A DNA stretch of 41,663 nt. It comes from Pseudomonadota bacterium (GTDB lineage Bacteria; Pseudomonadota; Alphaproteobacteria; Rhizobiales; Xanthobacteraceae). Under the pieces are notes generated by a model. It made no database searches. It was not told the DNA's origin and saw only the letters and a program-made list of their open reading frames with translations. The DNA lies in contig JAEWIX010000069.1 in assembly GCA_023386885.1 (NCBI GenBank), positions 1 through 41,663 on the forward strand, given 5' to 3'. This document shows, piece after piece, positions 15,329 through 24,168 of this stretch. The first letter of the stretch is position 1; each line of letters opens with the position of its first letter. The position numbers were made by a program, and so were the translations under genes.

Positions 15329-16516
15329 ATGCCCATGTCGCATATCTCAAAATCCGCTATTCCGGCGCAGGCGCGGCGCGTGCTGGTGTTGCAGGGCGGC
15401 GGCGCGCTCGGCGCCTATCAGGCCGGCGCCTATCAGGCGCTGTGCCGGCACGATTTCGAGCCGCAATGGATCGCCGGCATTTCCATCGGCGCGATCAACG
15501 CGGCGATCATTGCCGGCAATCCGCGCGAGAAGCGGGTCGAGCGGCTGGAGGAATTCTGGCATCTCGTCTCTGCGCCGGTGCCGTGGCAATGGGAGTTGCC
15601 GAACGACTATGCGCGCTCGCTGTTCAATGAAGGCAGCGCCGCCGCCATCGCCACCTTCGGCGTGCCCGGCTTCTTCGTGCCGCGAGTCCCGCCGACGCAA
15701 TTCTGGCCCACTTCGAATCCGGAAGGCTTGAGCTTCTACGATACGTCGCCGCTGCGCGAAACGCTGGAACGGCTGGTGGATTTCGATCGCATCAATTCCG
15801 GGGTGATGCGGCTCAGCGTCGGCGCGGTCAATATCGCGACCGGTAACTTCGCCTATTTCGACAACGAGTTTCAGACAATCGTTCCCGAGCACATCATGGC
15901 GTCGGGCGCGCTGCCGCCGGGCTTCCCTGCCGTCCTGATCGACGGTGAGCACTACTGGGACGGTGGCGTCGCTTCGAACACGCCACTCGACTACGTGCTC
16001 GATCAGGAAAACAAAACCGATCTCCTGATCTTTCAGGCGGACCTGTTCAGCGCGCGTGGACAATTGCCGACCACGATGCAGGAAGCAGCCGAGCGCGAGA
16101 AGGACATCCGCTATTCCAGCCGCACCCGCCTCAACACCGACCAGAACAAGAAGATTCATAACGCGCGCAAGGCGGTGCGCGATCTGATTTCGAAATTGCC
16201 GGACAATCTCAAGGACGACCCTTCGGTCAAATACCTCAAGGAAGCGGCCAAGGAGAACACCGTCACGGTAGTGCATCTGATCTATCGCCAGAAGAATTAT
16301 CACGGCTCGTCGAAGGATTACGATTTCTCCCGCCTCAACATGCTGGAGCATTGGTCGTCCGGCGAGCAGGACGTCGACAAGTCGATGCGTCACAAGGATT
16401 GGCTGGAGCGGCCGCAGAACGGCGAGACCATGGTGACTTACGATCTCACCGCCGAGGAAGATCGCATCGCCGCGCAGTGTCCGCCGGACATCACGGATTC
16501 AAACAGGAGTACATGA
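15329..16516 (+). CDS. Patatin-like phospholipase with DUF3734 tail
   Basis: About 395 residues from ATG 15329; ATG 15335 and GTG 15293 are equally possible since no start has a strong ribosome site. The patatin fold is clear: oxyanion loop LQGGGALGAYQAG (21-33), nucleophile Ser52 in GISIGA, and catalytic Asp in YWDGGVASNTPLDY (about 211). It should be a Ser/Asp acyl hydrolase. The C-terminal 120 residues (SSRTRLNTDQNKKIHNARKAV ... HGSSKDYDFSRLNMLEHWSSGEQD) are the DUF3734 region. It ends one base before bdhA, so both are in one operon. The pairing suggests a link to hydroxybutyrate or PHB metabolism; phospholipase activity on membranes is the alternative. Confidence 0.9.
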   Translation: MPMSHISKSAIPAQARRVLVLQGGGALGAYQAGAYQALCRHDFEPQWIAGISIGAINAAIIAGNPREKRVERLEEFWHLVSAPVPWQWELPNDYARSLFNEGSAAAIATFGVPGFFVPRVPPTQFWPTSNPEGLSFYDTSPLRETLERLVDFDRINSGVMRLSVGAVNIATGNFAYFDNEFQTIVPEHIMASGALPPGFPAVLIDGEHYWDGGVASNTPLDYVLDQENKTDLLIFQADLFSARGQLPTTMQEAAEREKDIRYSSRTRLNTDQNKKIHNARKAVRDLISKLPDNLKDDPSVKYLKEAAKENTVTVVHLIYRQKNYHGSSKDYDFSRLNMLEHWSSGEQDVDKSMRHKDWLERPQNGETMVTYDLTAEEDRIAAQCPPDITDSNRST

Positions 16517-16517
16517 C

Positions 16518-17306
16518 ATGGGAATTTTGACAGGCAAGACCGCGGTGATCACCGGTTCGACCAGCGGTATCGGTTTGGCTTACGCGCGGGCGATGGCGAA
16601 GGCCGGCGCCAACATCGTGCTCAACGGCATGGGTAAGCCGGAAAACATCGAGAAGGAGCGCGCTGGCATCGAGGCAGACTTCAAGGTCAAGGCGGTGCAT
16701 TCGCCGGCGGACATGACCAAGCCGGCGGAGATCGCCGGCATGGTCGCGCTCGGCGAGACAACCTTCGGCTCGGTCGACGTGCTGGTGAACAATGCCGGCA
16801 TCCAGTTCGTCGCGCCGATCGAGGACTTTCCCATCGAGAAATGGGACGCGATCATCGCCATCAACCTGTCGTCGGCGTTTCACGGTATTCGCGCCGCGGT
16901 GCCGGGTATGAAGAAGCGCGGCTGGGGCCGCATCATCAACACCGCGTCGGCGCATTCGCTGGTGGCTTCGCCCTTCAAGTCGGCTTACGTGTCGGCCAAG
17001 CACGGCATCGCCGGTCTGACCAAGACGGTGGCGCTGGAAGTGGCGACGCACAAGATCACCTGCAACTGCATCAGTCCCGGTTATGTCTGGACACCGCTGG
17101 TGGAGAAGCAGATTCCCGACACCATGAAGGCGCGCAACATGACCAAGGAGCAGGTCATCAACGACGTGCTGCTCGACGCGCAGCCGACCAAGGAATTCGT
17201 CACGGTGGAGCAGGTCGCGGCGCTCGCGGTCTATCTGTGCAGCGACGACGCCAGCCAGATCACCGGCGCTAACCTGTCGATGGATGGCGGCTGGACCGCG
17301 GCGTAG
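16518..17306 (+). CDS. bdhA: 3-hydroxybutyrate dehydrogenase
   Basis: 262 residues from ATG 16518 with AGGAG. A classical short-chain dehydrogenase that interconverts (R)-3-hydroxybutyrate and acetoacetate with NAD. NAD-binding TGSTSGIG (12-19), NNAG, catalytic Ser in NTASAHSLVAS, and YVSAK (the Tyr/Lys pair) are intact, and the C-terminal CISPGYVWTPLVEKQIPD plus the DAQPTKEFVTVEQVA region are those of the HBDH subfamily. It is the second gene of the patatin-bdhA unit and would feed PHB breakdown products to acetoacetate and then acetyl-CoA. Confidence 0.94.
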   Translation: MGILTGKTAVITGSTSGIGLAYARAMAKAGANIVLNGMGKPENIEKERAGIEADFKVKAVHSPADMTKPAEIAGMVALGETTFGSVDVLVNNAGIQFVAPIEDFPIEKWDAIIAINLSSAFHGIRAAVPGMKKRGWGRIINTASAHSLVASPFKSAYVSAKHGIAGLTKTVALEVATHKITCNCISPGYVWTPLVEKQIPDTMKARNMTKEQVINDVLLDAQPTKEFVTVEQVAALAVYLCSDDASQITGANLSMDGGWTAA

Positions 17307-17338
17307 GCTTTAATCAGATGAAGCGTGTGCGATGGCGT

Positions 17339-17382
17339 TATTCTGAGGTGTAGGCGGCGAGTGCCGCGAACCTCGAAGGATC
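17339..17382. repeat. REP-like intergenic repeat (degenerate copy)
   Basis: It carries CTGAGGTG near the left end and CCTCGAAGGAT near the right end, the same core as the better copy at 39141-39183. It forms an imperfect hairpin and lies between bdhA and the flippase gene. Confidence 0.5.
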
Positions 17383-17393
17383 GCCGTCGCCCA

Positions 17394-17419
17394 CCTATCT
17401 CGGGTTTACCCGAGATAGG
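17394..17419. repeat. Perfect palindrome, 12-bp arms
   Basis: CCTATCTCGGGT (17394-17405), a TT spacer, ACCCGAGATAGG (17408-17419). The arms match at every position. It is not followed by a T-run on either strand. Confidence 0.85.
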
Positions 17420-17430
17420 GTTGAAAGGAC

Positions 17431-17452
17431 GCAAGTTGGCAAGCCAACTTGC
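17431..17452. repeat. Perfect palindrome, 10-bp arms
   Basis: GCAAGTTGGC (17431-17440), an AA spacer, GCCAACTTGC (17443-17452). It lies 11 bases after the previous palindrome. The two may act together as a convergent-gene terminator or belong to an intergenic repeat family. Confidence 0.85.
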
Positions 17453-17483
17453 TATGGCTATCGCTCCGCTCGCGCCTCAGGGC

Positions 17484-18857
17484 TCAGACTGAGGTGTCCC
17501 GCTTGCCGAACGCCAGCACATGCAGGCCGAGGCGGCGGCGGACGATCCAGAACAGCAACACCGTTTCGAATGTCATCGCGGTCGAGGTCGCGGCGGCGGC
17601 GCCGTAGCCGCCGAAATGCGGGATCAGCGCAACGCACAGCCCGAGGTTCACCAGGAATGACAGCGCATAGGCCAGCGCGCAGATGTTCTGGTGCCCGACC
17701 ATGTTGAGCAGCCGTTCCACCGGACCGATCGCTGCACGCACCACGAGCCCGATGGCGGCGACGAACATGATGCCGTAGCCGTCGACGAATTGCGGGCCGA
17801 ACAGCCATAGCAGCGGCTTGCCCATCGCGAGCAGCGCAGCGGTGGCGGCGAGCGAGGGCCAGAACGTCCATTTGATCGAATAGGCGACATAAGCGGCGAG
17901 CCGCTTGTGGTCGCCGGCGGCGTGATATTCGGTGAAGCGGTGCGCGGTGGTCGCCGACATCGCGTAGTGGATGAACGTCACCAGCGCCAGCGTCTTCACC
18001 ACGGCAAAATAGATGCCGACCTCTTCGGACGAGCGGAATTGCTGCAGCATCAGCACGTCCGTATAGGTCAACAGCAGATAGAAGCCCTCGACCAGCAGGA
18101 TCGGCAGCGAGGTCGCAAGCCAGCCGCGCGGATCGTAGACCTTGGGGCCGGGCTCCACCGTCGCCTTGATGCGGCGGTTGAGCACGATCATCTGCCCGGT
18201 CATCGCGACCCACACCGCCGCCGCGCTCGCGAGCATCGCGGCGGTCGCATCGAGGCCGACGCCGAGGACGAATGCACCAGCGGTGAAGCCGATGATCAGC
18301 GCCTGGCGGATGATGAACTGCGGCATCAGGCCGAGCCGCATCCAGTCATAGGAGCGCGCGATGCCATCCTGCGTGTTGGCGACGACGAACGCCGGCAGCG
18401 TCAGGCATCCGATGTAAAGCGGCATGACGCTGGCGGGATCGAGCAGGGGCGACAACAAATTGACCAGACCTGCGAGCAGCAGGGCGGCAGCGCTTGACGT
18501 CGCCAGCGTCAGCCAGCGGCCGCCGGAGAGAAAGCCGCGCAGCAGCGCGGTCTCGTTGCGCGCGCGATATTCGGGGATGATCTTCTGCGCCGAGACGGCG
18601 ATGCCGAAATCGAGCAGGCTGCCGAGCAGCAGCACCCAGATCCAGACATAGACATAGATGCCGTAATCGGAGCCACCCATCCAGCGCGCCAGCAGAATCT
18701 GCGCGAGATAGGCCAGCGCCGCGCTGACGACACGGATGACGAAGATGGTGCCGGCGAGACGGTTGGTGACCGAGGTTTCGGACGATCCTCCGAGCACGGC
18801 GCGGCATTGCGCGAGAATTCTGGCGCGCCATGTCGTGGGATCGGACGGTGTCTCCAT
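17484..18857 (-). CDS. Polysaccharide flippase (Wzx/MATE-like)
   Basis: About 457 residues from ATG 18857; a TTG at 18866 with GAGG nine bases upstream, or ATG 18926, are alternatives. The chain has roughly 12-14 hydrophobic segments, with LAYLAQILLARWMGGSDYGIYVYVWIWVLLLGSLLDFGI near the N-terminus, which is the family's typical opening (ARxxGxxxYGxY). This is the oligosaccharide-flippase superfamily that moves lipid-linked sugars across the inner membrane for O-antigen or exopolysaccharide. No glycosyltransferase or polymerase gene is beside it, so the substrate cannot be told. It is transcribed toward bdhA, and the palindromes lie between them. Confidence 0.87.
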   Translation of the reverse strand: METPSDPTTWRARILAQCRAVLGGSSETSVTNRLAGTIFVIRVVSAALAYLAQILLARWMGGSDYGIYVYVWIWVLLLGSLLDFGIAVSAQKIIPEYRARNETALLRGFLSGGRWLTLATSSAAALLLAGLVNLLSPLLDPASVMPLYIGCLTLPAFVVANTQDGIARSYDWMRLGLMPQFIIRQALIIGFTAGAFVLGVGLDATAAMLASAAAVWVAMTGQMIVLNRRIKATVEPGPKVYDPRGWLATSLPILLVEGFYLLLTYTDVLMLQQFRSSEEVGIYFAVVKTLALVTFIHYAMSATTAHRFTEYHAAGDHKRLAAYVAYSIKWTFWPSLAATAALLAMGKPLLWLFGPQFVDGYGIMFVAAIGLVVRAAIGPVERLLNMVGHQNICALAYALSFLVNLGLCVALIPHFGGYGAAAATSTAMTFETVLLFWIVRRRLGLHVLAFGKRDTSV

Positions 18858-19009
18858 GACAGCCAAGGCGGATATCCTCAAAGCGCGCGCGGCAGCCGGG
18901 CGATGAGGAACAGGCCTAGCAACCATTCGTTAAGATTCGGTTGGGCGCAGGGCGGAGGTTATCACCAGCCCTACGGACCGCGTCTTAACTTGGGATGCTA
19001 TTTGGGACG

Positions 19010-19849
19010 CTATTGCAGATTGACGTTGAATTCGTAGGCGCGATGGCCGCCGACCAGCGTGAACTTCAGCGCGGCGCCGTCCGGTTTGGCACCCGAGGGC
19101 AGCCCGTCGAGAGCGAAAGCGAAGCGCTTGAAGTCGGGCGCATCATGATCGATCAACTTCGGCAACGGCAACGACCAGTCCGGCGTCGGGCCTTCGACAT
19201 AGAGGTGCAGGTTGTCGGCGTCGTTCGCCGCGACGTCGACGATGACGTTGGTCGGGCCGTCGCGATGAACGTCGCGGATGGTCAGCGGATTGGGGTCGCC
19301 GATGTTCGCGGGCTTCGGCACCAGGTCGAGCGCGCCGGACAGCGCGTTGTCCTCGGTGCTGGCGACGCTGACGAACGGCAGTTCGGCGCTGGCTTCCACC
19401 GGCACGCACAGCTTGTCGCATACCGCGTAGCTGATCGCCATGCGCAGCACCATCGGCTTGTCGGTCGCCTTCAGCGCGATGCGCAGCGGCAGCACCACCT
19501 GATCCTTGTAGCCGAGTGAGGTGCCGCCCGCGCCGTCAGGAAACGGACGCGGCGCCGGCCACAGCACCGTGACGGCTTCGACATTGTCCGATTTGGAAAA
19601 ATCGAACCGCGGCGGCACGCCGGAATCGCCCGGCGTCCGCCAGTAGGTTTTCCAGCCCGGTTGCAGGCGAAACGCGACGCCACCGAGCACCACCGCGCCG
19701 CTGCGCGAGCCGGCCAGCAGACGAACCGCGGAATGGGAATCCTCCGCCCACGGCGATGCATCCTGTGCGTGCGCGCCGGTGAGCGTTGCGCAGGCAAGAA
19801 GCAATGAGGCGAAGCCAATCACCGGCCGAGTGGGAACTATTGCGATCAT
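19010..19849 (-). CDS. DsbD N-terminal-domain periplasmic protein
   Basis: 279 residues from ATG 19849. Residues 1-28 are a signal peptide ending AHAQ. The rest resembles the N-terminal sensor domain of DsbD (PF11412): RLQPGWKTYWRTPGDSGVPPRFDFS, LWPAPRPFPDGAGGTSLGYKDQVVLPL, and AISYAVCDKLCVPVEA, which holds the C-x3-C pair expected to exchange disulfides. There is no membrane or thioredoxin part, so it is a free-standing domain that would need a partner such as CcdA or a full DsbD encoded elsewhere. It faces yqgE across a 126-base gap. Confidence 0.88.
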   Translation of the reverse strand: MIAIVPTRPVIGFASLLLACATLTGAHAQDASPWAEDSHSAVRLLAGSRSGAVVLGGVAFRLQPGWKTYWRTPGDSGVPPRFDFSKSDNVEAVTVLWPAPRPFPDGAGGTSLGYKDQVVLPLRIALKATDKPMVLRMAISYAVCDKLCVPVEASAELPFVSVASTEDNALSGALDLVPKPANIGDPNPLTIRDVHRDGPTNVIVDVAANDADNLHLYVEGPTPDWSLPLPKLIDHDAPDFKRFAFALDGLPSGAKPDGAALKFTLVGGHRAYEFNVNLQ

Positions 19850-19975
19850 ATGACGTCTTTACAGGGATGCGGTTAGCTAAACCATTGAATTGCGTGTGAT
19901 CCATCCGCCGATGCGCTTGATTGACAGGAGCGGCGCCCAATATCAGGATATCAAGCGAGGCGAGGTCCGACAGCC

Positions 19976-20623
19976 ATGAACCCTGCGAGCAAAACATCGA
20001 ATATCGGCCAGCGCAAGGCAACAGGAACTGAGGTGGAAAGCGGCAGCGGTTATCTCGATGGCCAGTTGCTGGTCGCCATGCCGGTGATGGAAGACGAGCG
20101 TTTCGCGCGATCGGTGATCTATCTGTGCGCACACTCTTCCGAAGGCGCGATGGGAATTATCGTCAATCGTCCCGCCGGCAGCATCGATTTCCCCGAACTG
20201 TTGGTGCAACTGCAAATCATTCCCGAAGCGGATCAGATCAAACTGCCGGAAACCGCCGAATCGATGAAGGTGTTGAAGGGCGGGCCGGTTGAAACCGGCC
20301 GCGGCTTCGTGCTGCATTCCAGCGATTTCTTCATCGAGGATGCGACGCTGCCGATCGATGACGATATCTGCCTCACCGCGACGCTGGACATCCTCAAGGC
20401 GATCGCATCGGGCAAGGGTCCGCGTCACGCGCTTCTCGCGCTGGGCTATGCCGGCTGGGCGCCGGGGCAACTCGAAAGTGAAATCCAGGACAATGGCTGG
20501 CTGCATTGCCCGGCCGATTCCGACCTGGTGTTCGGTACCGATGCCGAGGACAAGTATAGCCGCGCGCTGCGCAAGATCGGCATCGATCCCGGTACGTTGT
20601 CGAACGCGGCGGGGCATGCGTGA
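19976..20623 (+). CDS. YqgE/AlgH family protein
   Basis: 215 residues from ATG 19976, with GAGG ten bases upstream. Family stretches are clear: YLDGQLLVAMPVMEDERFARSVIYLCAHSSEGAMGIIVNRP (27-67), LKGGPVETGRGFVLHS and LALGYAGWAPGQLESEIQDNGWL. YqgE/AlgH proteins are conserved and cytoplasmic; the name AlgH comes from alginate regulation in Pseudomonas, but the biochemical role is unsettled. The first 25 residues are a family-variable extension. Confidence 0.94.
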   Translation: MNPASKTSNIGQRKATGTEVESGSGYLDGQLLVAMPVMEDERFARSVIYLCAHSSEGAMGIIVNRPAGSIDFPELLVQLQIIPEADQIKLPETAESMKVLKGGPVETGRGFVLHSSDFFIEDATLPIDDDICLTATLDILKAIASGKGPRHALLALGYAGWAPGQLESEIQDNGWLHCPADSDLVFGTDAEDKYSRALRKIGIDPGTLSNAAGHA

Positions 20624-20715
20624 GCGCGCGGCCGACCGGCGCACGGCGTTGTCCTGATTGCGAGAGAGTGTGCGGTTGTCGGACTATCGAATGACATCAA
20701 CGAGCTAAACACCCT

Positions 20716-21090
20716 CTAGGTGCGCTGCTTATAGTAGATGTCCTTCTTGGCGATCTTTCCGCCCTCGAACTCCCAAAGATCGCAACCCATCGCATCGATG
20801 GCGGTGCCGTCGGGGGCCGTGCCGCGCACGCGCCACTCGCTCAATGCCTTGTTTCCAAAAATCCAGCTCTTGCCGTCGGTCCACTGGATGTCCGGCGAGT
20901 CGGCAAACCGTTTCTGGAGCGAGGCTTTGATAGCCTCAGGGCCACGCAAGATTGTTCCTTCGGGTTCTTTCCCCGCCGGCCCGAGCATCACGCCATCGAG
21001 TGCGAAGTAACTAGCGATAGTCTCCGCATCGTGGTTGTTGAAAGCTGCGATGATCTCGTTGAGAAGTTGCGTGGTCAATTCTCTCGACAT
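20716..21090 (-). CDS. SnoaL/NTF2-like domain protein
   Basis: 124 residues from ATG 21090. One NTF2-like alpha+beta barrel: IIAAFNNHDAETIASYFALDGVMLGPAG, ILRGPEAIKASLQKRFADSPDIQW, and SEWRVRGTAPDGTAIDAMGCDLWEFEGGKIAKKDIYYKQ. Such small proteins bind or isomerise small molecules, but this sequence alone does not reveal a substrate. It is 18 bases downstream of the GGDEF/EAL gene's end on the same strand; its own start lies upstream of no other minus-strand gene, so it is transcribed separately or as read-through of the following gene. Confidence 0.85.
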   Translation of the reverse strand: MSRELTTQLLNEIIAAFNNHDAETIASYFALDGVMLGPAGKEPEGTILRGPEAIKASLQKRFADSPDIQWTDGKSWIFGNKALSEWRVRGTAPDGTAIDAMGCDLWEFEGGKIAKKDIYYKQRT

Positions 21091-21108
21091 GATTTCTAGT
21101 CTCGATGC

Positions 21109-23985
21109 TCAATGCGCCGCTTCGAGGCGCTCTTCCGTCAGCAGCCGCATCGCGGCTTCGGTATCCATCGGCTCGCCGAAGGCAAAGCCCTGCGCGTATT
21201 CGCAGCCGAGTTGATAAAGCTCGACCGCGTCTGAATCGGTCTCCGCGCCCTCCGCCACCACGTCCATGCCGAGATCGTGCGCCAAGGCGATGATCGATTT
21301 CAGGATCACCGGCCGGGTGCCCCGGCTGGTGGTGCGGACGAAGGACTGGTCGATCTTGATGGTGTCGAACGGGAAGCGTTGCAGATAGGCCAGCGACGAA
21401 TGGCCGGTGCCGAAATCATCCAGTGATAAGCCAACGCCGAGTTCGCGAATCCGTTGCAGCATCTGGGCTGCGTGCTCTGGATTTTCCATCACCAGCGATT
21501 CGGTCAATTCCAGCTTCAGCGTGCCGCGCGTGATCGAGGAGTGCGACAGCACCGTTCGAATGTCGTGGATCAGATCGTGCCGCAGCAACTGCCGCGACGA
21601 GACGTTGACGCTGACGAAAATTGGCGCGCGGGAAGCGCGTGTCGCGCGCTGCCATATGCTGAGCTGGCGCGCGGCCTGATCCATCACGAACATGCCGAGA
21701 TCGACGATCAAGCCGCTTTGTTCGGCGATGCCGATGAATTCGATCGGCGACATGCGGCCGAGCTTCGGATGGTCCCAGCGCGCCAAGGCCTCGAAACCGG
21801 CGATGGCGCGATCCTCCAGCCGCACGATCGGCTGATAGAGGATGGTAATTTCCTCACGCTCGATGGCGCGGCGCAATTCGGATTCCAGCGTCAGGCGGTC
21901 GGTCTTGCGCGCCCGCATCGCCGCTTTGTAGACGTCGATGCGATCCCCGCCGATGCGCTTGGAGTGATACATCGCGAGCTCGGCATCCTTCACCAGTTCG
22001 TCATTCGTCGCGGTCTGCGGATCGCTGAGCGCGAGGCCGATCGAGGCGGTGAGGAAAATCTCGCGGTCGTTGAAGGCGATCGGCGCACGGATGGTCTTGC
22101 GGATGGTTTCGGCGAAGGCGGTGATGCGCGGCGATTCCTGTTCCGACATCAGGATCAGGCCGAACTGATCGCCGCCGAGGCGCGCCAGCGTGTCCTGCGG
22201 TTTGAGAATGCGCGTCAGTCGCCGCGCCAATGTCAGCAGGATGGAATCGCCGACCGCGACGCCGACGGAATCGTTCACCTGCTTGAAGCGGTCGATATCG
22301 ATCACCATCACGGTCGGCCGCATGGCCGGCACAGACTTCGACAGGTTGCTCAGGCTGGCGAGGCGGTCGAGGAACAGCTTTCGGTTCGGCAGCCCGGTGA
22401 GGTTGTCGTTCACCGAGTCGTGCAGCAGCCGTTCCTCGGCGTTCTTGACGTCGGTGACGTCGGTGAGTGTGCCGATCACGCGCAGCACTTCGCCGTCGGA
22501 GCCGACGACGGGGCGCGCTTTCAGCGAGAACCACATGAAATGCCCGTCCGCGGTGCGCAGTCGGAAGTCCTGCACCAGACGGCCGCGTCGTTGATCGAGC
22601 ACACTGTCGAGCGCGGCGCGGAAACGATCCTGATCGAGCGGGTGCAGCACTTCGAGCCACACGGCGGCAGCATCTTCCAGCGTGCCGCGTTTCAGGCCGA
22701 GCAGTGTTTCGGTTTCGGGGCTGGTGAACACCTTGTCGGCGGCGACGTCCCAATCCCAGATCAGATCGCCGGAGCCGGTCAGCGCCAGCGCGCGGCGTTC
22801 GACATCGGAGACGATGCCGCCGGCAGCACCGCCGGCGAAAGCGTGCTGCATCACCGTGAAGCCGATCAGCATCACGATCAGCACCAGACCGCCGAGCAGC
22901 GCCGGGCCGACGATGTCGTTGGTGACGCTGCCTTCCACCGTCATGCCGGCGGCGATCACCCACACCACCAGCAGGAACCATGTCGGGATCAGCAGCACCG
23001 CGCGGTCGAAGCCGTGGGTCGAGAGGTAGACGATCAGCGCGAAGCCGAACACCGCGATCATCGCCAGCGAGATGCGCGCGATACCGGAGGCGACAGCTGG
23101 ATCGAACAGCGCGAGCGCCACCAGCGAGCCGAGGAAGGCGAGCCAGCCGAGTGTGATGTGCGAATAGCGCACGTGCCAACGGTTGAGGTTGAGATAGGCG
23201 AACAGGAACACCAGCAGCGTCGCTGCAAGCATTGCTTCGCCCGACGCGCGCCAGATCCGTTCGGCGCCGGCGGACATATCCAGCACTTTGCCCCAGAAGC
23301 CGAAATCGACGCCGATATAGACCAGCACCGCCCACGCCAGCGCGGCGGCAGCAGGGAACATGATGCTGCCCTTCACCACGAACAGGATCGTCAGCACCAG
23401 CGCCAGGAGGCCGGAGATGCCGATGACGATGCCCTGATAGAGCGTGAAGGAATTGACCTTGTCCTTGTAGGCGTCGGGCTCCCACAGATAGAGCTGCGGC
23501 AGCTTGTCGGTGCGCAGTTCGGCAACGAAGGTGATCACCGCGCCGGGATCGAGCGTGATGCGGAACACGTCGGCGGTCGGGTTCTCCTGCCGTTCGGGAC
23601 GGTCGCCGGTCGACGGCGTGATCGTGGCGATGCGTGACAGGCCGAGGTCGGGCCACAGCAGGCCGGACGAGACGATGCGATAATGCGGCGCGACGATCAG
23701 GCGATCGAGCTGATCGTCGGTATTGTTGGCGAGCGCGAACACCACCCAGTTCTGTCCGCCTTCGCGCGCGCGCACTTCGACGCGGCGCACGATGCCGTCG
23801 GTGCCGGGCGCGGTGGACACCTGAATCCGATCGGTGTCGCTATGCTGATGTTCGAGGACCGCGGTGAGATCGATGGCGGCTGCGTCGCTGCGGACGCTGA
23901 CCGCGTCGACGGCATAGGCGGGCAACATCGAAACCCAAAGCGTGAGGCCGAGCGCCAGCAGCGCAAGAAACCTGATCGGACGCAA
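21109..23985 (-). CDS. Membrane PAS-GGDEF-EAL cyclic-di-GMP protein
   Basis: 958 residues if started at TTG 23985, which has GGAG eight bases upstream and leaves a clean signal peptide (RPIRFLALLALG ... AYA). A TTG at 24081 is the alternative; there is no suitable ATG. An extracytoplasmic sensor region (about 30-180) precedes seven or so membrane segments (185-384). Then come PAS/PAC (398-513), GGDEF (524-683) and EAL (698-943). The EAL site is complete: FEAL, NVSSRQ, ELTES, DDFGTG, KIDQSF, EGAET, so c-di-GMP hydrolysis is expected. The cyclase motif reads GGDQF (604-608), with Gln for the usual Glu, and the inhibitory site reads KPQD where RxxD is expected, so cyclase activity is doubtful. 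The net role is probably a phosphodiesterase tuned by envelope signals. Confidence 0.93.
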   Translation of the reverse strand: MRPIRFLALLALGLTLWVSMLPAYAVDAVSVRSDAAAIDLTAVLEHQHSDTDRIQVSTAPGTDGIVRRVEVRAREGGQNWVVFALANNTDDQLDRLIVAPHYRIVSSGLLWPDLGLSRIATITPSTGDRPERQENPTADVFRITLDPGAVITFVAELRTDKLPQLYLWEPDAYKDKVNSFTLYQGIVIGISGLLALVLTILFVVKGSIMFPAAAALAWAVLVYIGVDFGFWGKVLDMSAGAERIWRASGEAMLAATLLVFLFAYLNLNRWHVRYSHITLGWLAFLGSLVALALFDPAVASGIARISLAMIAVFGFALIVYLSTHGFDRAVLLIPTWFLLVVWVIAAGMTVEGSVTNDIVGPALLGGLVLIVMLIGFTVMQHAFAGGAAGGIVSDVERRALALTGSGDLIWDWDVAADKVFTSPETETLLGLKRGTLEDAAAVWLEVLHPLDQDRFRAALDSVLDQRRGRLVQDFRLRTADGHFMWFSLKARPVVGSDGEVLRVIGTLTDVTDVKNAEERLLHDSVNDNLTGLPNRKLFLDRLASLSNLSKSVPAMRPTVMVIDIDRFKQVNDSVGVAVGDSILLTLARRLTRILKPQDTLARLGGDQFGLILMSEQESPRITAFAETIRKTIRAPIAFNDREIFLTASIGLALSDPQTATNDELVKDAELAMYHSKRIGGDRIDVYKAAMRARKTDRLTLESELRRAIEREEITILYQPIVRLEDRAIAGFEALARWDHPKLGRMSPIEFIGIAEQSGLIVDLGMFVMDQAARQLSIWQRATRASRAPIFVSVNVSSRQLLRHDLIHDIRTVLSHSSITRGTLKLELTESLVMENPEHAAQMLQRIRELGVGLSLDDFGTGHSSLAYLQRFPFDTIKIDQSFVRTTSRGTRPVILKSIIALAHDLGMDVVAEGAETDSDAVELYQLGCEYAQGFAFGEPMDTEAAMRLLTEERLEAAH

Positions 23986-24168
23986 TCTCGAGTCTCCACG
24001 TTGAACGGCGCCACGCGACAAATGACAGCGTTGCGCGAGGCAACGAAACGGACACAGAAGACGCTCACGCAGGCCGATCAAACCCCGATCTATCGGCCTC
24101 TTCCCCCAGTGGCGATAAATGCCATGGATGCATGGGAATTCAAAGGCTTTCCGGTCCGGGTTCCATAG

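Noticed and set aside
14056..15336. 426-codon minus-strand frame across cysA and the CAP-domain gene
   Set aside because: It spans two recognised plus-strand genes and the gap between them and has no family features.
21454..23637. 727-codon plus-strand frame opposite the GGDEF/EAL gene
   Set aside because: Low-complexity Gln/His/Arg-rich translation typical of antisense shadows; no start signal.
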